Shown here in pieces: positions 17,663-25,613 of a stretch of 64,000 bases of DNA. Position numbers and translations under genes: made by a program. The notes beneath the pieces were generated by a model. That model saw only the letters and a list, made by a program, of their open reading frames with translations, had not been told where the DNA came from and ran no database searches. Origin of the DNA: Pseudobutyrivibrio sp. ACV-2 (GTDB taxonomy: Bacteria > Bacillota > Clostridia > Lachnospirales > Lachnospiraceae); NCBI RefSeq assembly GCF_900107545.1, contig NZ_FNQZ01000003.1, positions 124,001-188,000 on the forward strand, read 5' to 3'. The stretch's first letter is position 1. Every line of letters begins with the position of its first letter.

Positions 17663-18251
17663 CCCTAGTCCCGCTTCCTGCGGCCCCACACCGCGTCCAC
17701 CCCTCTGCATAGGCAAAGATCAAGAATTTGTATTTTCTAAATACTACAAACTAGCTTCCTTTATTGGTAGGTGTTCTTCCGATGATTTTACAATTCGCCT
17801 CAGCTGTATGCCCTACAAAGACACACATTAAAATTCTAGGATACTTCTTCAGCCAGGTAGCAGGACACCCCTGCGATTTTGGAATGAGCTTAGTGGAAAT
17901 GGTAAGTGACTTTTGCGAGTTTTGGCAGACCGAGCCATGGACGGCGAGGTCAAGGAGATGCTGAGCACGGACGCGAATATCGACTGGTGCCTAAACTCTC
18001 AAAAGTCATTTGCCAATTTCCACTTAGCGAATGGAGTATGAGCAGGGGTGTCCTGCTACCTGGCTGGAGAAGTATTTGTAGACCTTGGGGTGTGTCTTTG
18101 AAGGTCACACATCTTCCTCGAATTGTAAAATCAGCGAAAGTACACCTACGTGAAGCTAGTTTGCAGCATTAAGAAAATACAAAATTCATGCTCAATCATG
18201 CCTATGCAGACGGGTGGACGCGGTGTGGGGCCGCAGGAAGCGGGACTAGGG
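17663..18251. repeat. 589-bp long imperfect inverted repeat (foldback element or giant hairpin RNA)
   Basis: The outer 51 bases on each side (17663-17713 and 18201-18251, starting CCCTAGTCCCGCTTCCTGCG) are reverse complements with one mismatch. Pairing continues with many mismatches and small indels through both arms to a loop near 17935-17985. Examples are GATTTTACAATTCG in the left arm matching CGAATTGTAAAATC in the right, and CCAGGTAGCAGGACACCCCT matching its complement near 18040. Weaker pairing extends outward to about 17637 and 18282. Short frames inside (17764-17964, 17906-18172) look like products of the palindrome, not proteins. No target-site duplication is obvious. It may be a MITE-like foldback element or a structured non-coding RNA. 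Confidence 0.85.
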
Positions 18252-18347
18252 CTACTATAATATAGAAAAAGGCCCACAAAATAAGGGGATGCGCAGCTAT
18301 AAAACGGATTGATAGCTGGCTATAATTTTATGGTAGAACTAGGTTTA

Positions 18348-18401
18348 TTGACCTGGTTCTTCTTATTTGGTAATATCCTATCAACCCAGTAGGTAAATAG
18401 A
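18348..18401 (+). promoter_or_regulatory. Promoter C with Rrf2/CymR-like operator (metY operon)
   Basis: TTGACC (18348-18353), 17-bp spacer and TAATAT (18371-18376). The dyad TCCTATCAACCCAGTAGGTA (18376-18395) closely matches that of promoter A. A hairpin-like ATAGCTGGCTATA (18313-18325) precedes it, as upstream of promoter B. Confidence 0.7.
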
Positions 18402-18424
18402 ATTTAAAAAGGGTGGAATGGAAA

Positions 18425-19645
18425 ATGAATTTTAATACTAGACTACTCCACGAAGGAGTGAATCGAGAGACAAACGGCGCAACACTTCCGCCTATATACC
18501 AAAGCAGCGCTTTTGATCAGGAATCTGCTGAGGATTTGGCAGGAATTTTTGCCAATAAGAAGATGGGGTATTGTTACACCCGAGTTGCAAATCCTACTAT
18601 TACAGCTTTTGAAAATAGAATTACAAAGCTTGAAGGTGGTATAGCTTCGGTGGCATGCTCTTCGGGAATGGCGGCATTATCAAATGCGTTGCTTAACATC
18701 CTTCAGGCAGGAGATGAGATAATCTCAAGCGCCAGCCTCTATGGTGGAACAATTGATTTGTTCAGAGATATTGAGGCATTTGACATTAAGACAAATTATG
18801 TGCGAAACAATGATTTTGAGCAAATAGAAGCTGCTTTTAATGAACGCACCAAGGTGGTATTTGCAGAGACCATCGGCAATCCCTGTTTGGACGTAACAGA
18901 TATTAGACGACTGGCAGAAATAGCTCATGCTCATGGTGTTCCACTTGTGGTAGACAATACTACAGCTACTCCATATTTGCTTAGAGCAATCGAGCTTGGC
19001 GCAGACATTGTGGTGAATTCTTCTTCGAAGTATATCAACGGAAGCAGTAATTCCATAAGCGGTGTATTAACAGACAGTGGTCATTTTAAATGGACTAAGG
19101 ATAAATATCCGGTTCTTGGAGATTACGTTAAGTTTGGTCCTATGGCATATGTGGCAAAGCTTAGAAGCGGACTTTACAGAAATATGGGAACCTGCCTTTC
19201 TCCATTCAATGCATATTTGAATGTAATAGGACTTGAAACACTTGGGCTTCGAATGGAAAGACAATGTAGTAATGCACTAAAGCTTGCTACCTGGCTTGAA
19301 GAAAAGTATAAAGACATAATTGTAAATTACCCGGGACTAAAATCCAGCAAATGGAACGATATCGCAAATACGATATTTGATAAAGGCTATGGGGCAATCC
19401 TCACTATCAGAGTGGGCAGCAAGGAGAGAGCTTTTGAAGTGATGAACAAACTAACAATCCCTTATATTCTTTCAAATATAGGAGATACCAAAACTTTAGT
19501 AGTTCATCCGGAATCCACAATCTCCTTACACAGCACCCCACAAGAACTGGAAGATGCAGGCGTATATGATGACTTAATTCGTATATCCGTAGGAATAGAA
19601 GATATAGAAGATCTCATAGAAGACTTCCGTACCGCATTATCATAA
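18425..19645 (+). CDS. metY: O-acetylhomoserine sulfhydrylase-like PLP enzyme (MetY type)
   Basis: This Cys/Met-metabolism PLP enzyme likely makes homocysteine from O-acetylhomoserine and a sulfur donor. ATG 18425 after AAGGGTGGA is preferred to GTG 18413. The 406 residues show LPPIYQSSAF, YTRVANPT, CSSGMAAL, VVDNTTATPY and the PLP lysine in VVNSSSKYINGSSN. Its neighbours (sulfite reductase, HcyS-like carrier, E1 and JAMM) match the Wolinella operon in which MetY uses a protein thiocarboxylate in place of free sulfide. Cystathionine gamma-synthase or O-acetylserine activity cannot be excluded from sequence alone. Confidence 0.85.
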   Translation: MNFNTRLLHEGVNRETNGATLPPIYQSSAFDQESAEDLAGIFANKKMGYCYTRVANPTITAFENRITKLEGGIASVACSSGMAALSNALLNILQAGDEIISSASLYGGTIDLFRDIEAFDIKTNYVRNNDFEQIEAAFNERTKVVFAETIGNPCLDVTDIRRLAEIAHAHGVPLVVDNTTATPYLLRAIELGADIVVNSSSKYINGSSNSISGVLTDSGHFKWTKDKYPVLGDYVKFGPMAYVAKLRSGLYRNMGTCLSPFNAYLNVIGLETLGLRMERQCSNALKLATWLEEKYKDIIVNYPGLKSSKWNDIANTIFDKGYGAILTIRVGSKERAFEVMNKLTIPYILSNIGDTKTLVVHPESTISLHSTPQELEDAGVYDDLIRISVGIEDIEDLIEDFRTALS

Positions 19646-19686
19646 TTTTTATCGTATATACGTATATTTAGTTCACTATAAACTTT

Positions 19687-19862
19687 AAATGAGCTGGTTG
19701 AAATTATTCTATGAATTGAATTCCCTAAATGAGCTGATAGGTAACAAACTAAATATGTCTTAAGGGAGGCGTTTCCAGCCGACCGTAGATATATTTTGTT
19801 TGTTACCGTAATCAGCGGAATAAACTATTCAATTACCTAAAGACTTTCATCCAGCGGACTAA
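19687..19862 (+). repeat. Nested stem repeat, copy 1 (leader of sulfite reductase)
   Basis: The outer element runs from AAATGAGC (19687) to GCGGACTAA (19862), with stem GCTGGTTGAAA (19693-19703) pairing TTTCATCCAGC (19845-19855). Inside lies a second unit with the same ends, AAATGAGCTGAT to ATCAGCGGA (about 19727-19819), with stem GGTAACAAAC and GTTTGTTACC. Its apex is a core of about 28 nt (19760-19788) beginning TTAAGGGAGGC and ending CCGACCGTAG. The element stops six bases before the ribosome site of the next gene. Confidence 0.8.
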
Positions 19863-19877
19863 AAAAGGAGTAAGAAT

Positions 19878-20744
19878 ATGGCAGAAAAAATTGATTACAA
19901 GGCTTTGAAGGCTGGCGGCTTCATGAAGCAGGTACAAAAAGGCTATGGCTCACTTAGACTGGCAGTTATCGGTGGTAACCTCGATGCAAAAGCACTTAAG
20001 ACAGTTTCGGAGGTAGCAGATAAATATGGACATGGTTATGTCCACATGACATCTCGACAGGGAATCGAAATTCCATTTATTCATGTAAATGATTTGGAAA
20101 AGGTAAAGGAAGAGCTTGCAGCCGGTGGCGTAGGCACAGGTGTATGTGGCCCTAGAGTTCGTACAATCACAGCTTGTCAGGGCTCAGAGATTTGTCCAAG
20201 CGGATGTATCGATACATATACGCTTGCTAAAGAACTTGATGCCAGATACTTCGGAAGAGAGCTTCCACATAAGTTTAAATTTGGCGTAACTGGCTGTCAG
20301 AATAACTGTCTTAAGTCGGAGGAAAATGACGTAGGAATCAAGGGCGGCATGACAGTTGAGTACAAAGAGGATGCCTGCATTTCCTGTGGCGTATGCGTAA
20401 AGGCTTGTAGAGAGTCTGCCCTTACTATGACAGATGGCAAGGTTACAATCGACAGAAGTAAGTGCAACAACTGCGCACGATGCGTAAAGAGCTGCCCAAC
20501 AGATGCATGGGAAGGAACACCAGGCTACATCGTATCCTTCGGCGGAACCTTTGGAAACAAAATCTACAAGGCTGAGCAGTATGTTCCAATCATTCGCGAT
20601 AAGGAAACACTTTTCCGCGTAACAGATGCAGCAATTGAATACTTCGAAGCTAATGCAAAACCATCAGAACGCTTCCGCGCAACCCTTACCCGCCTAGGCG
20701 ACGAAGGTCTCCGCGAAGCCGTAAACAACGCCTTAAACGCGTAG
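19878..20744 (+). CDS. Siroheme sulfite reductase with two-cluster ferredoxin domain
   Basis: This reduces sulfite to sulfide using ferredoxin-type electrons. The 288 residues are a compact nitrite/sulfite-reductase fold with the siroheme-4Fe4S ligands C100 and C106 (TACQGSEICPSGC), then C140 and C144 (GCQNNC). An inserted bacterial ferredoxin domain follows with CISCGVCVKAC and CNNCARCVKSCP. This resembles the small AsrC/Fsr-type enzymes rather than CysI. It starts after AAAGGAG behind nested repeat copy 1. hemC and cobA-hemD, which lead to siroheme, lie 2.4 kb downstream. Confidence 0.9.
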   Translation: MAEKIDYKALKAGGFMKQVQKGYGSLRLAVIGGNLDAKALKTVSEVADKYGHGYVHMTSRQGIEIPFIHVNDLEKVKEELAAGGVGTGVCGPRVRTITACQGSEICPSGCIDTYTLAKELDARYFGRELPHKFKFGVTGCQNNCLKSEENDVGIKGGMTVEYKEDACISCGVCVKACRESALTMTDGKVTIDRSKCNNCARCVKSCPTDAWEGTPGYIVSFGGTFGNKIYKAEQYVPIIRDKETLFRVTDAAIEYFEANAKPSERFRATLTRLGDEGLREAVNNALNA

Positions 20745-20797
20745 AGACAGACAAAATTTATATGATTTAGTTGCGTGTATAATAAAAATTTAACTAT

Positions 20798-20972
20798 TAG
20801 ATGAGCTGGTTGAAATTATTCAACAAAGTAAAAATCCTAAGTGAGCTGATAGGTATCAATCTCGATATCCCTTAAGGGAGACATCCCTAGTCGACCGTAG
20901 GGATATCAAGATTGTTACCGTAATCAGCGGACTAAATTATTCAACTACCTAAAAAATTTTCAACCAGCGGAT
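20798..20972 (+). repeat. Nested stem repeat, copy 2 (leader of the tusA-like gene)
   Basis: It has the same architecture as copy 1, with TAGATGAGC (20798-20806) at the left, CCAGCGGAT at the right, and an inner GCTGAT/ATCAGC unit. The apex core CTTAAGGGAGACATCCCTAG (20871-20890) and CGACCGTAG are nearly those of copy 1. The variable stems differ but remain complementary (TCAATCTCGATATCC with GGATATCAAGATTG). It ends about 20 bases before the next start codon. Confidence 0.8.
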
Positions 20973-20990
20973 CAGGAGAGGAGAAAAACT

Positions 20991-21239
20991 ATGGCAGAAA
21001 TTTTAGAATTTGACGATCAGGTAGATATTACAGATAAGGTGTGCCCACTCACATTTGTCACTGCAAAAGTGGCAATCGAGGAGCTTGATGACGGCGAAGT
21101 CTTGGCTGTCCGCATGAACGACGGCGAGCCAGTGCAAAATGTTCCTCGTTCATTTAAGGAGGACGGCCACCAGATTTTAAAGCTTATTGACAATGAAGAT
21201 GGCACTTACACTTTGTATGTTAGAAAGGTGGAGGAATAA
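20991..21239 (+). CDS. TusA-like sulfurtransferase
   Basis: This small sulfur-relay protein carries persulfide on a single cysteine. The 82 residues have the TusA/YedF fold pattern with DITDKVCPLTFVTAKVAIEEL; the family CPxP motif is CPLT here, with Cys 18 the predicted carrier. It begins after GGAGAGGAG. Its stop overlaps the start of the thioredoxin-like gene. It opens the tusA-trx-hcyS-hcyF run and may pass sulfur to the E1-like enzyme. Confidence 0.87.
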   Translation: MAEILEFDDQVDITDKVCPLTFVTAKVAIEELDDGEVLAVRMNDGEPVQNVPRSFKEDGHQILKLIDNEDGTYTLYVRKVEE

Positions 21240-21556
21240 TGGCAGCTAGAATTTATACAAATGATTTTCAGGAAAAGGTGCTAGATAGTGAGATACCATC
21301 ACTTGTAGACTTTTATTCTGATTCATGCGTTGCCTGTAAAAAGCTTGCTCCAACTTTATGTGAAGTGGAGGAAGATTACGAGGGCAAGGTTAATGTGTTT
21401 AAGGTCAACACAGGCTATGACACAAAGCTTGTAGAGGACTATGGTATTCAGTCAAACCCTACACTTATTTTCTTTAAGGATGGCAAAGCCCTTGATAAAA
21501 AAATCGGGGCAAAGGACTACGATGAGATTACAGACTGGATTGACAGTCTTATCTAA
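21239..21556 (+). CDS. Thioredoxin-like protein with CVAC active site
   Basis: This is a 105-residue thioredoxin fold with FYSDSCVACKKLAPTL, in which the usual WCGPC is SCVAC, and the cis-proline region is SNPTLIFF. The altered active site suggests a dedicated redox partner, perhaps for persulfide or protein-bound sulfur, rather than a general thioredoxin. The start ATG overlaps the preceding TAA by one base. Confidence 0.88.
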   Translation: MAARIYTNDFQEKVLDSEIPSLVDFYSDSCVACKKLAPTLCEVEEDYEGKVNVFKVNTGYDTKLVEDYGIQSNPTLIFFKDGKALDKKIGAKDYDEITDWIDSLI

Positions 21557-21579
21557 TAAATGCAAAGGAGAATAGTATA

Positions 21580-21786
21580 ATGACAATTACAGTTGCAGGT
21601 GAAAAGAAGGAATACAAGGATGGACTTACACTTCCAGAGCTTATTGAAGCTGAAAATGTAGAGACACCAGAGTATGTTACAGTTTCCATCAATGATGAGT
21701 TTATTCTTACAGAAAATAAAGCATCTACAGTATTAAAAGAGGGTGATTCTGTAGAGTTTCTATACTTCATGGGAGGTGGCTGCTAA
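21580..21786 (+). CDS. hcyS: ThiS/MoaD-like sulfur carrier with C-terminal GGGC (HcyS-like)
   Basis: This 68-residue beta-grasp protein carries sulfur as a C-terminal thiocarboxylate. It ends FMGGGC, so one cysteine follows the di-glycine that normally forms the terminus. In Wolinella the HcyS carrier also has an extra residue that the JAMM protease HcyD removes before adenylation; a JAMM gene lies in this cluster at 22674. The start follows AAAGGAG, and the stop overlaps the E1 start by one base, implying a fixed stoichiometry. Confidence 0.85.
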   Translation: MTITVAGEKKEYKDGLTLPELIEAENVETPEYVTVSINDEFILTENKASTVLKEGDSVEFLYFMGGGC

Positions 21787-22616
21787 TGGCTATGACAGAT
21801 GAGCAAATCGAACGCTATAGCCGCCACATCATTTTAAAGGAGGTTGGTGCCAAGGGCCAGAAGAAGCTCTTAAATGCCAGCGTACTTATCATTGGTGCAG
21901 GCGGACTTGGTGCACCAGCAGCTATGTATTTAGCTGCAGCAGGTGTAGGTAAAATCGGTATCGTAGATGCGGATGAGGTTGATTTATCAAATCTTCAGCG
22001 TCAAATTATTCATTCTACAGCAGATATTGGAAAACCAAAGGTAAAGTCTGCAAAAGAGACTATGAATGCCATGAACCCTGATGTGGAGGTTGTTACCTAT
22101 CACAAGTTTGTGGATTCATCAAACATCAGAGAGTTAATTCGTGAATACGATTTTGTAATTGATGGAACAGATAATTTCCCGGCAAAGTTCCTTATTAACG
22201 ATGCTTGCGTAATGGAGAAAAAGCCTTTCTCACACGCTGGAATTATTCGTTTCAAGGGACAGCTCATGACCTATGTGCCAGGAGAAGGTCCATGCTACAG
22301 ATGCGTATTCAAGAATCCACCACCAAAGGACGCAGTTCCTACCTGCAAGCAGGCAGGCGTTATTGGTGCTATGGGCGGTGTTATCGGCTCACTTCAGGCT
22401 ATGGAGGCCATCAAATACATTGTAGGAGTAGGAGATTTGCTTACAGGCAAGCTTCTCACCTATGATGCAGTAAATCAGGAGTTCAGAAAGATTAAGCTTC
22501 CACATGACACAAGCACATGCCCAGTCTGTGGAAAGAATCCTACTATCACAGAGCTTATTGACTATGAGCAGGAGGTCTGCGAGGAGACCGCATCACGTTT
22601 CGAAGCAGATAGATAG
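21786..22616 (+). CDS. hcyF: MoeB/ThiF E1-like adenylyltransferase (HcyF-like)
   Basis: This activates the carrier C-terminus as acyl-adenylate for sulfur transfer. The 276 residues begin ERYSRHIILKEVG, with the nucleotide loop IIGAGGLGAP, NLQRQI, zinc cysteines CYRC and CPVC, and a cysteine in VPTCKQAG. It lacks the rhodanese domain present in the 9799-11256 fusion. Translation is coupled to the carrier gene. Confidence 0.9.
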   Translation: MAMTDEQIERYSRHIILKEVGAKGQKKLLNASVLIIGAGGLGAPAAMYLAAAGVGKIGIVDADEVDLSNLQRQIIHSTADIGKPKVKSAKETMNAMNPDVEVVTYHKFVDSSNIRELIREYDFVIDGTDNFPAKFLINDACVMEKKPFSHAGIIRFKGQLMTYVPGEGPCYRCVFKNPPPKDAVPTCKQAGVIGAMGGVIGSLQAMEAIKYIVGVGDLLTGKLLTYDAVNQEFRKIKLPHDTSTCPVCGKNPTITELIDYEQEVCEETASRFEADR

Positions 22617-22673
22617 TTGTAATTCAAACATATTCATTATTCGGTTAAAAATAAGTTGTAGATGGAGTAGCAA

Positions 22674-23105
22674 ATGGGAATAATTAGATTAGATTATCGT
22701 ATATACGATGAAGTAGTTAAATATGCAAAGGAACATTTGCCGGAGGAGGCCTGCGGTCTTATAGCAGGTGTGGAAGATGAAAATGGACGTCTGATAAAAA
22801 AGGTCTACTACCTTGAAAATATAGACCATGCCACAGATCATTTTACACTTGATCCAAAGGATCAGATGGCTGCCATAAAGGATATGAGAGCCCTTGGCTT
22901 AAAGCCACTTGGTAATTGGCACTCTCATCCAGAATCACCATCTCGTCCATCTGATGAGGATGTAAAATTAGCTTATGATTCACATGCAAGCTATTTCATT
23001 TTATCTTTAATGGCAGATAATCCTGTGTTAAACTCATTTCATATTGAGGGAGGTCAGTGGAGCAAGGAAGATTTGCGCATCACCTCAGAGGATTATTATT
23101 TCTAA
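22674..23105 (+). CDS. hcyD: JAMM/MPN metallopeptidase (HcyD/Mec-like), second copy
   Basis: This zinc peptidase is predicted to trim the GGGC tail of the carrier. The 143 residues show E25, then HSHPESPSRPSDED giving H83, H85, S93 and D96. It parallels the JAMM protein at 9360-9794, so each thiocarboxylate cluster has its own peptidase. It lies 57 bases after the E1 gene and 35 before hemC. A CG-N6-CG motif occurs at 22698. Confidence 0.87.
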   Translation: MGIIRLDYRIYDEVVKYAKEHLPEEACGLIAGVEDENGRLIKKVYYLENIDHATDHFTLDPKDQMAAIKDMRALGLKPLGNWHSHPESPSRPSDEDVKLAYDSHASYFILSLMADNPVLNSFHIEGGQWSKEDLRITSEDYYF

Positions 23106-23140
23106 AATAAAATCAATCATATAAACCATTAGGAGATTTT

Positions 23141-24046
23141 ATGCATATCAAAGTCGGAACAAGAGGTTCTAAGCTTGCTTTAGCCCAGACCAATTACGTT
23201 GTGGACAGGCTAAAGGCAGCATATCCAGAAAATGAATATGAAATAGTAGTTATCACAACAAAAGGCGATATAGATTTGACAAAGCCCTTGGATGCAATCG
23301 GCTCCAAGGGAGTTTTTGTTAATGAGATAGAGGAAGCGCTTTTGGCAGGTGATATACAGATGGCAGTACATTCCATGAAGGACATGCCTGATACAGCGAA
23401 AGAAGGACTTGTTTTTGCAGATGCCTGGGAGCGTGAGGATCCAAGGGATGTTCTCATTTTAAAGAAATATAAAACTCTAAAGGATTTACCACATGGAGCA
23501 AAAATAGCCACAGGAAGTAAGCGTCGTTCCTATCAGCTCTTAAAGCTAAGACCAGACATTCAGATTTGTCCAATCAGAGGTAACATTGACTCCAGAATCA
23601 GAAAGCTCTACGAGGAAAATCCAAAGCAGGAGCCACTTGATGGCATTATTCTGGCAGCAGCAGGTTTGCATCGCTTAGGGCTAGAGGCTAATATTTCAGA
23701 ATATTTTTCTGTAGAGGATATGGTTCCAGCACCTGCCCAGGGACGTCTTGCTATAGAGATAGCTCAGTACAATCACGAATTACTTGATATCGTAAATGCG
23801 ATATCTGATGAAGAGTCCAGACAGGAAGTGTTTTTGGAAAGAGGCTTCCTTAAAGCTATCGGCGGAGATTGTCATCTGCCTGTTGGAGCATATGCCAAAA
23901 AAACTGCTACAGGTTTTAAGCTTAGAGCGTTGTTTGGAAATGAAGATGGAAGTAAATTGGCAGAGGCTGTTGTTGAAGGGGCTGATGCCAATCAGGATTT
24001 AATAGATAAAGCTGTCCAGGAAATACGTGTACAGCTAGGTGAATAA
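23141..24046 (+). CDS. hemC: Porphobilinogen deaminase (hydroxymethylbilane synthase)
   Basis: This joins four porphobilinogens into hydroxymethylbilane. The 301-residue length is standard. Motifs are VGTRGSKLALAQTN at the N-terminus, HSMKDMP, GSKRRSYQL, RGNIDSR, and the dipyrromethane cofactor cysteine C244 in GGDCHLPVGA. The start follows TAGGAGAT. Five bases separate it from the cobA-hemD start. In this context it serves siroheme. Confidence 0.95.
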   Translation: MHIKVGTRGSKLALAQTNYVVDRLKAAYPENEYEIVVITTKGDIDLTKPLDAIGSKGVFVNEIEEALLAGDIQMAVHSMKDMPDTAKEGLVFADAWEREDPRDVLILKKYKTLKDLPHGAKIATGSKRRSYQLLKLRPDIQICPIRGNIDSRIRKLYEENPKQEPLDGIILAAAGLHRLGLEANISEYFSVEDMVPAPAQGRLAIEIAQYNHELLDIVNAISDEESRQEVFLERGFLKAIGGDCHLPVGAYAKKTATGFKLRALFGNEDGSKLAEAVVEGADANQDLIDKAVQEIRVQLGE

Positions 24047-24050
24047 TGTT

Positions 24051-25562
24051 ATGGCAAAATCAGGAAAAGTAGTATTAGTTGGAGCAGGTCCGGGAGATTT
24101 GGACCTGCTCACATTAAAAGGAAAAGAATATTTAAAGCAGGCTGACTGCATAGTTTACGACAGACTTTTAAATAAAAGAATGCTTGAACTGGCAAAAGCT
24201 GATTGCGAGAAGATTTTCGTTGGCAAGGCTAATCATCATCACACAGTGCCGCAGGATGGAATCAACGAAATCCTTTATCAAAAGGCTCTTGAAAAAAAGC
24301 TTGTAGTCAGACTCAAGGGCGGCGATTCCTATGTGTTTGGTCGAGGCGGTGAAGAGGCTCTATATCTAAAGGAACGTGACATTGCAGTTGAGGTTGTGCC
24401 TGGTATAAGCTCTTCCATAGCAGCCCTTGCTGCAGCAGGAATTCCAATCACCCACAGAGGCCTTGCAAAGGGCTTTCAGGTCATCACTGCCCACAGCAAA
24501 AAGGATGCTTTAGCAGATATTGATTATTCAACCTTACTTGATGATTCTGTGACTCTTGTATTTTTAATGGGACTTTCCCATGTGGGAGAAATCGCAAGAG
24601 GACTTATTGGGGCTGGCAGGGACAGTAAAACTCCTGCCGCAGTTATTTCAAATGGAACCACTGTAAGACAAAAAAAGGTGGTTGGAAACCTTTCAAATAT
24701 TCAGACCCTCGTAGAGGAAGCAAAACTTGAGTCACCTGCTATTATCGTAGTGGGCAAAGTAGTAACACTTTCCGATGAGCTTGCCTTTTTCGAAAACAGA
24801 CCTTTATTCGGTAAAAAATATTTCTTACCAAAGATACTTGGATTTAACTATAGTTTAAGCCGAGGTGTTTATGAGGAATCCTTAAATGAGCTTGAACTTA
24901 AGCTTGAAGAAAAGGGGGCAGATGTATTTGCTCCTGCCACAGGTAAAATTGTTCCGTCTGAAATAGATTTATCATTTCTCGAAGGTACTACAATAAATGA
25001 TTTGCTGGTATTTACCAGTGGCAACGGAGTTAGATCATTTTTCTGGAATCTATACGAGGGCGCAGGGCTTGACTTTAGAGCAATTGGAAATGTCAGGTTT
25101 GCAGTTGTTGGAAAGAAAACAGCAGAGGTGCTAAAGTACTTTGGGATAAAAGCAGATTTAATACCTGACAGACAATCAGGAGCAGCCCTTGCACAGCTTA
25201 TCAATGAGAATGTGCAAAAGGATGCCAATATTTTCTGGCTTTGTGGAAAGGAACAGGCAGCTGATTTTGAGAGAAATCTTTCTAGTGAGTTTAAGCTTGA
25301 AAAAATCATATCCTATGAAAATAAGCCAATTAACTTAGAACTTACAGAAGAGCAGAAGAGTTGGATTGTAGGTTGTGATGGTGTTATCCTTACAAGTGGA
25401 AGTAATGCTGAAGTTGTAAAAAACAGCATAAAAGTATATCCTGACAAAATATTTTCAATAGGTCCGACCTGCACCGGAGTTATAAATAAAGCAGGAGTAG
25501 AAAATGTATTAGAGGTATCAAAAAATTCCTACGAAGGATTAATGGAATTAATCATATCTTAA
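24051..25562 (+). CDS. cobA-hemD: Uroporphyrinogen-III methyltransferase / uroporphyrinogen-III synthase fusion
   Basis: This bifunctional enzyme closes hydroxymethylbilane to uroporphyrinogen III and methylates it to precorrin-2. ATG 24051 after AGGTGAA is chosen over GTG 24039. In 503 residues, about 1-240 are the SAM methyltransferase (VGAGPGDLDLLTLKG, YDRLL, RLKGGDSYVFGRGGEE, VPGISS), and about 260-503 are HemD-like. Together with hemL and hemC it covers most of the route to siroheme. No separate precorrin-2 dehydrogenase or ferrochelatase is seen here. Confidence 0.93.
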   Translation: MAKSGKVVLVGAGPGDLDLLTLKGKEYLKQADCIVYDRLLNKRMLELAKADCEKIFVGKANHHHTVPQDGINEILYQKALEKKLVVRLKGGDSYVFGRGGEEALYLKERDIAVEVVPGISSSIAALAAAGIPITHRGLAKGFQVITAHSKKDALADIDYSTLLDDSVTLVFLMGLSHVGEIARGLIGAGRDSKTPAAVISNGTTVRQKKVVGNLSNIQTLVEEAKLESPAIIVVGKVVTLSDELAFFENRPLFGKKYFLPKILGFNYSLSRGVYEESLNELELKLEEKGADVFAPATGKIVPSEIDLSFLEGTTINDLLVFTSGNGVRSFFWNLYEGAGLDFRAIGNVRFAVVGKKTAEVLKYFGIKADLIPDRQSGAALAQLINENVQKDANIFWLCGKEQAADFERNLSSEFKLEKIISYENKPINLELTEEQKSWIVGCDGVILTSGSNAEVVKNSIKVYPDKIFSIGPTCTGVINKAGVENVLEVSKNSYEGLMELIIS

Positions 25563-25572
25563 TAGCAAAATT

Positions 25573-25605
25573 AAAGGCTGGTAACTCACTTTGTTACCAG
25601 CCTTT
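25573..25605. terminator. Bidirectional terminator between cobA-hemD and the rrf2 gene
   Basis: A perfect 13-bp stem, AAAGGCTGGTAAC (25573-25585) with GTTACCAGCCTTT (25593-25605), and a 7-base loop lie between two convergent genes. Confidence 0.85.
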
Positions 25606-25613
25606 CTAACATC

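Noticed and set aside
17764-18172. Two short frames (66 and 88 codons) inside the inverted repeat
   Set aside because: They lie on the palindrome arms, lack ribosome sites and have no recognisable domain; the nucleotide symmetry explains the open frames.
17663-18251. Insertion sequence with a transposase
   Set aside because: Inverted ends are present, but no transposase frame or catalytic motif is seen between them.
19687-20972. Leaders of the sulfite reductase and tusA-like genes as a SAM or other known riboswitch
   Set aside because: No known sulfur riboswitch core is visible, and the same element also lies at 39962-40071 and before nrdR and rrf2, so a repeat family is the better description.
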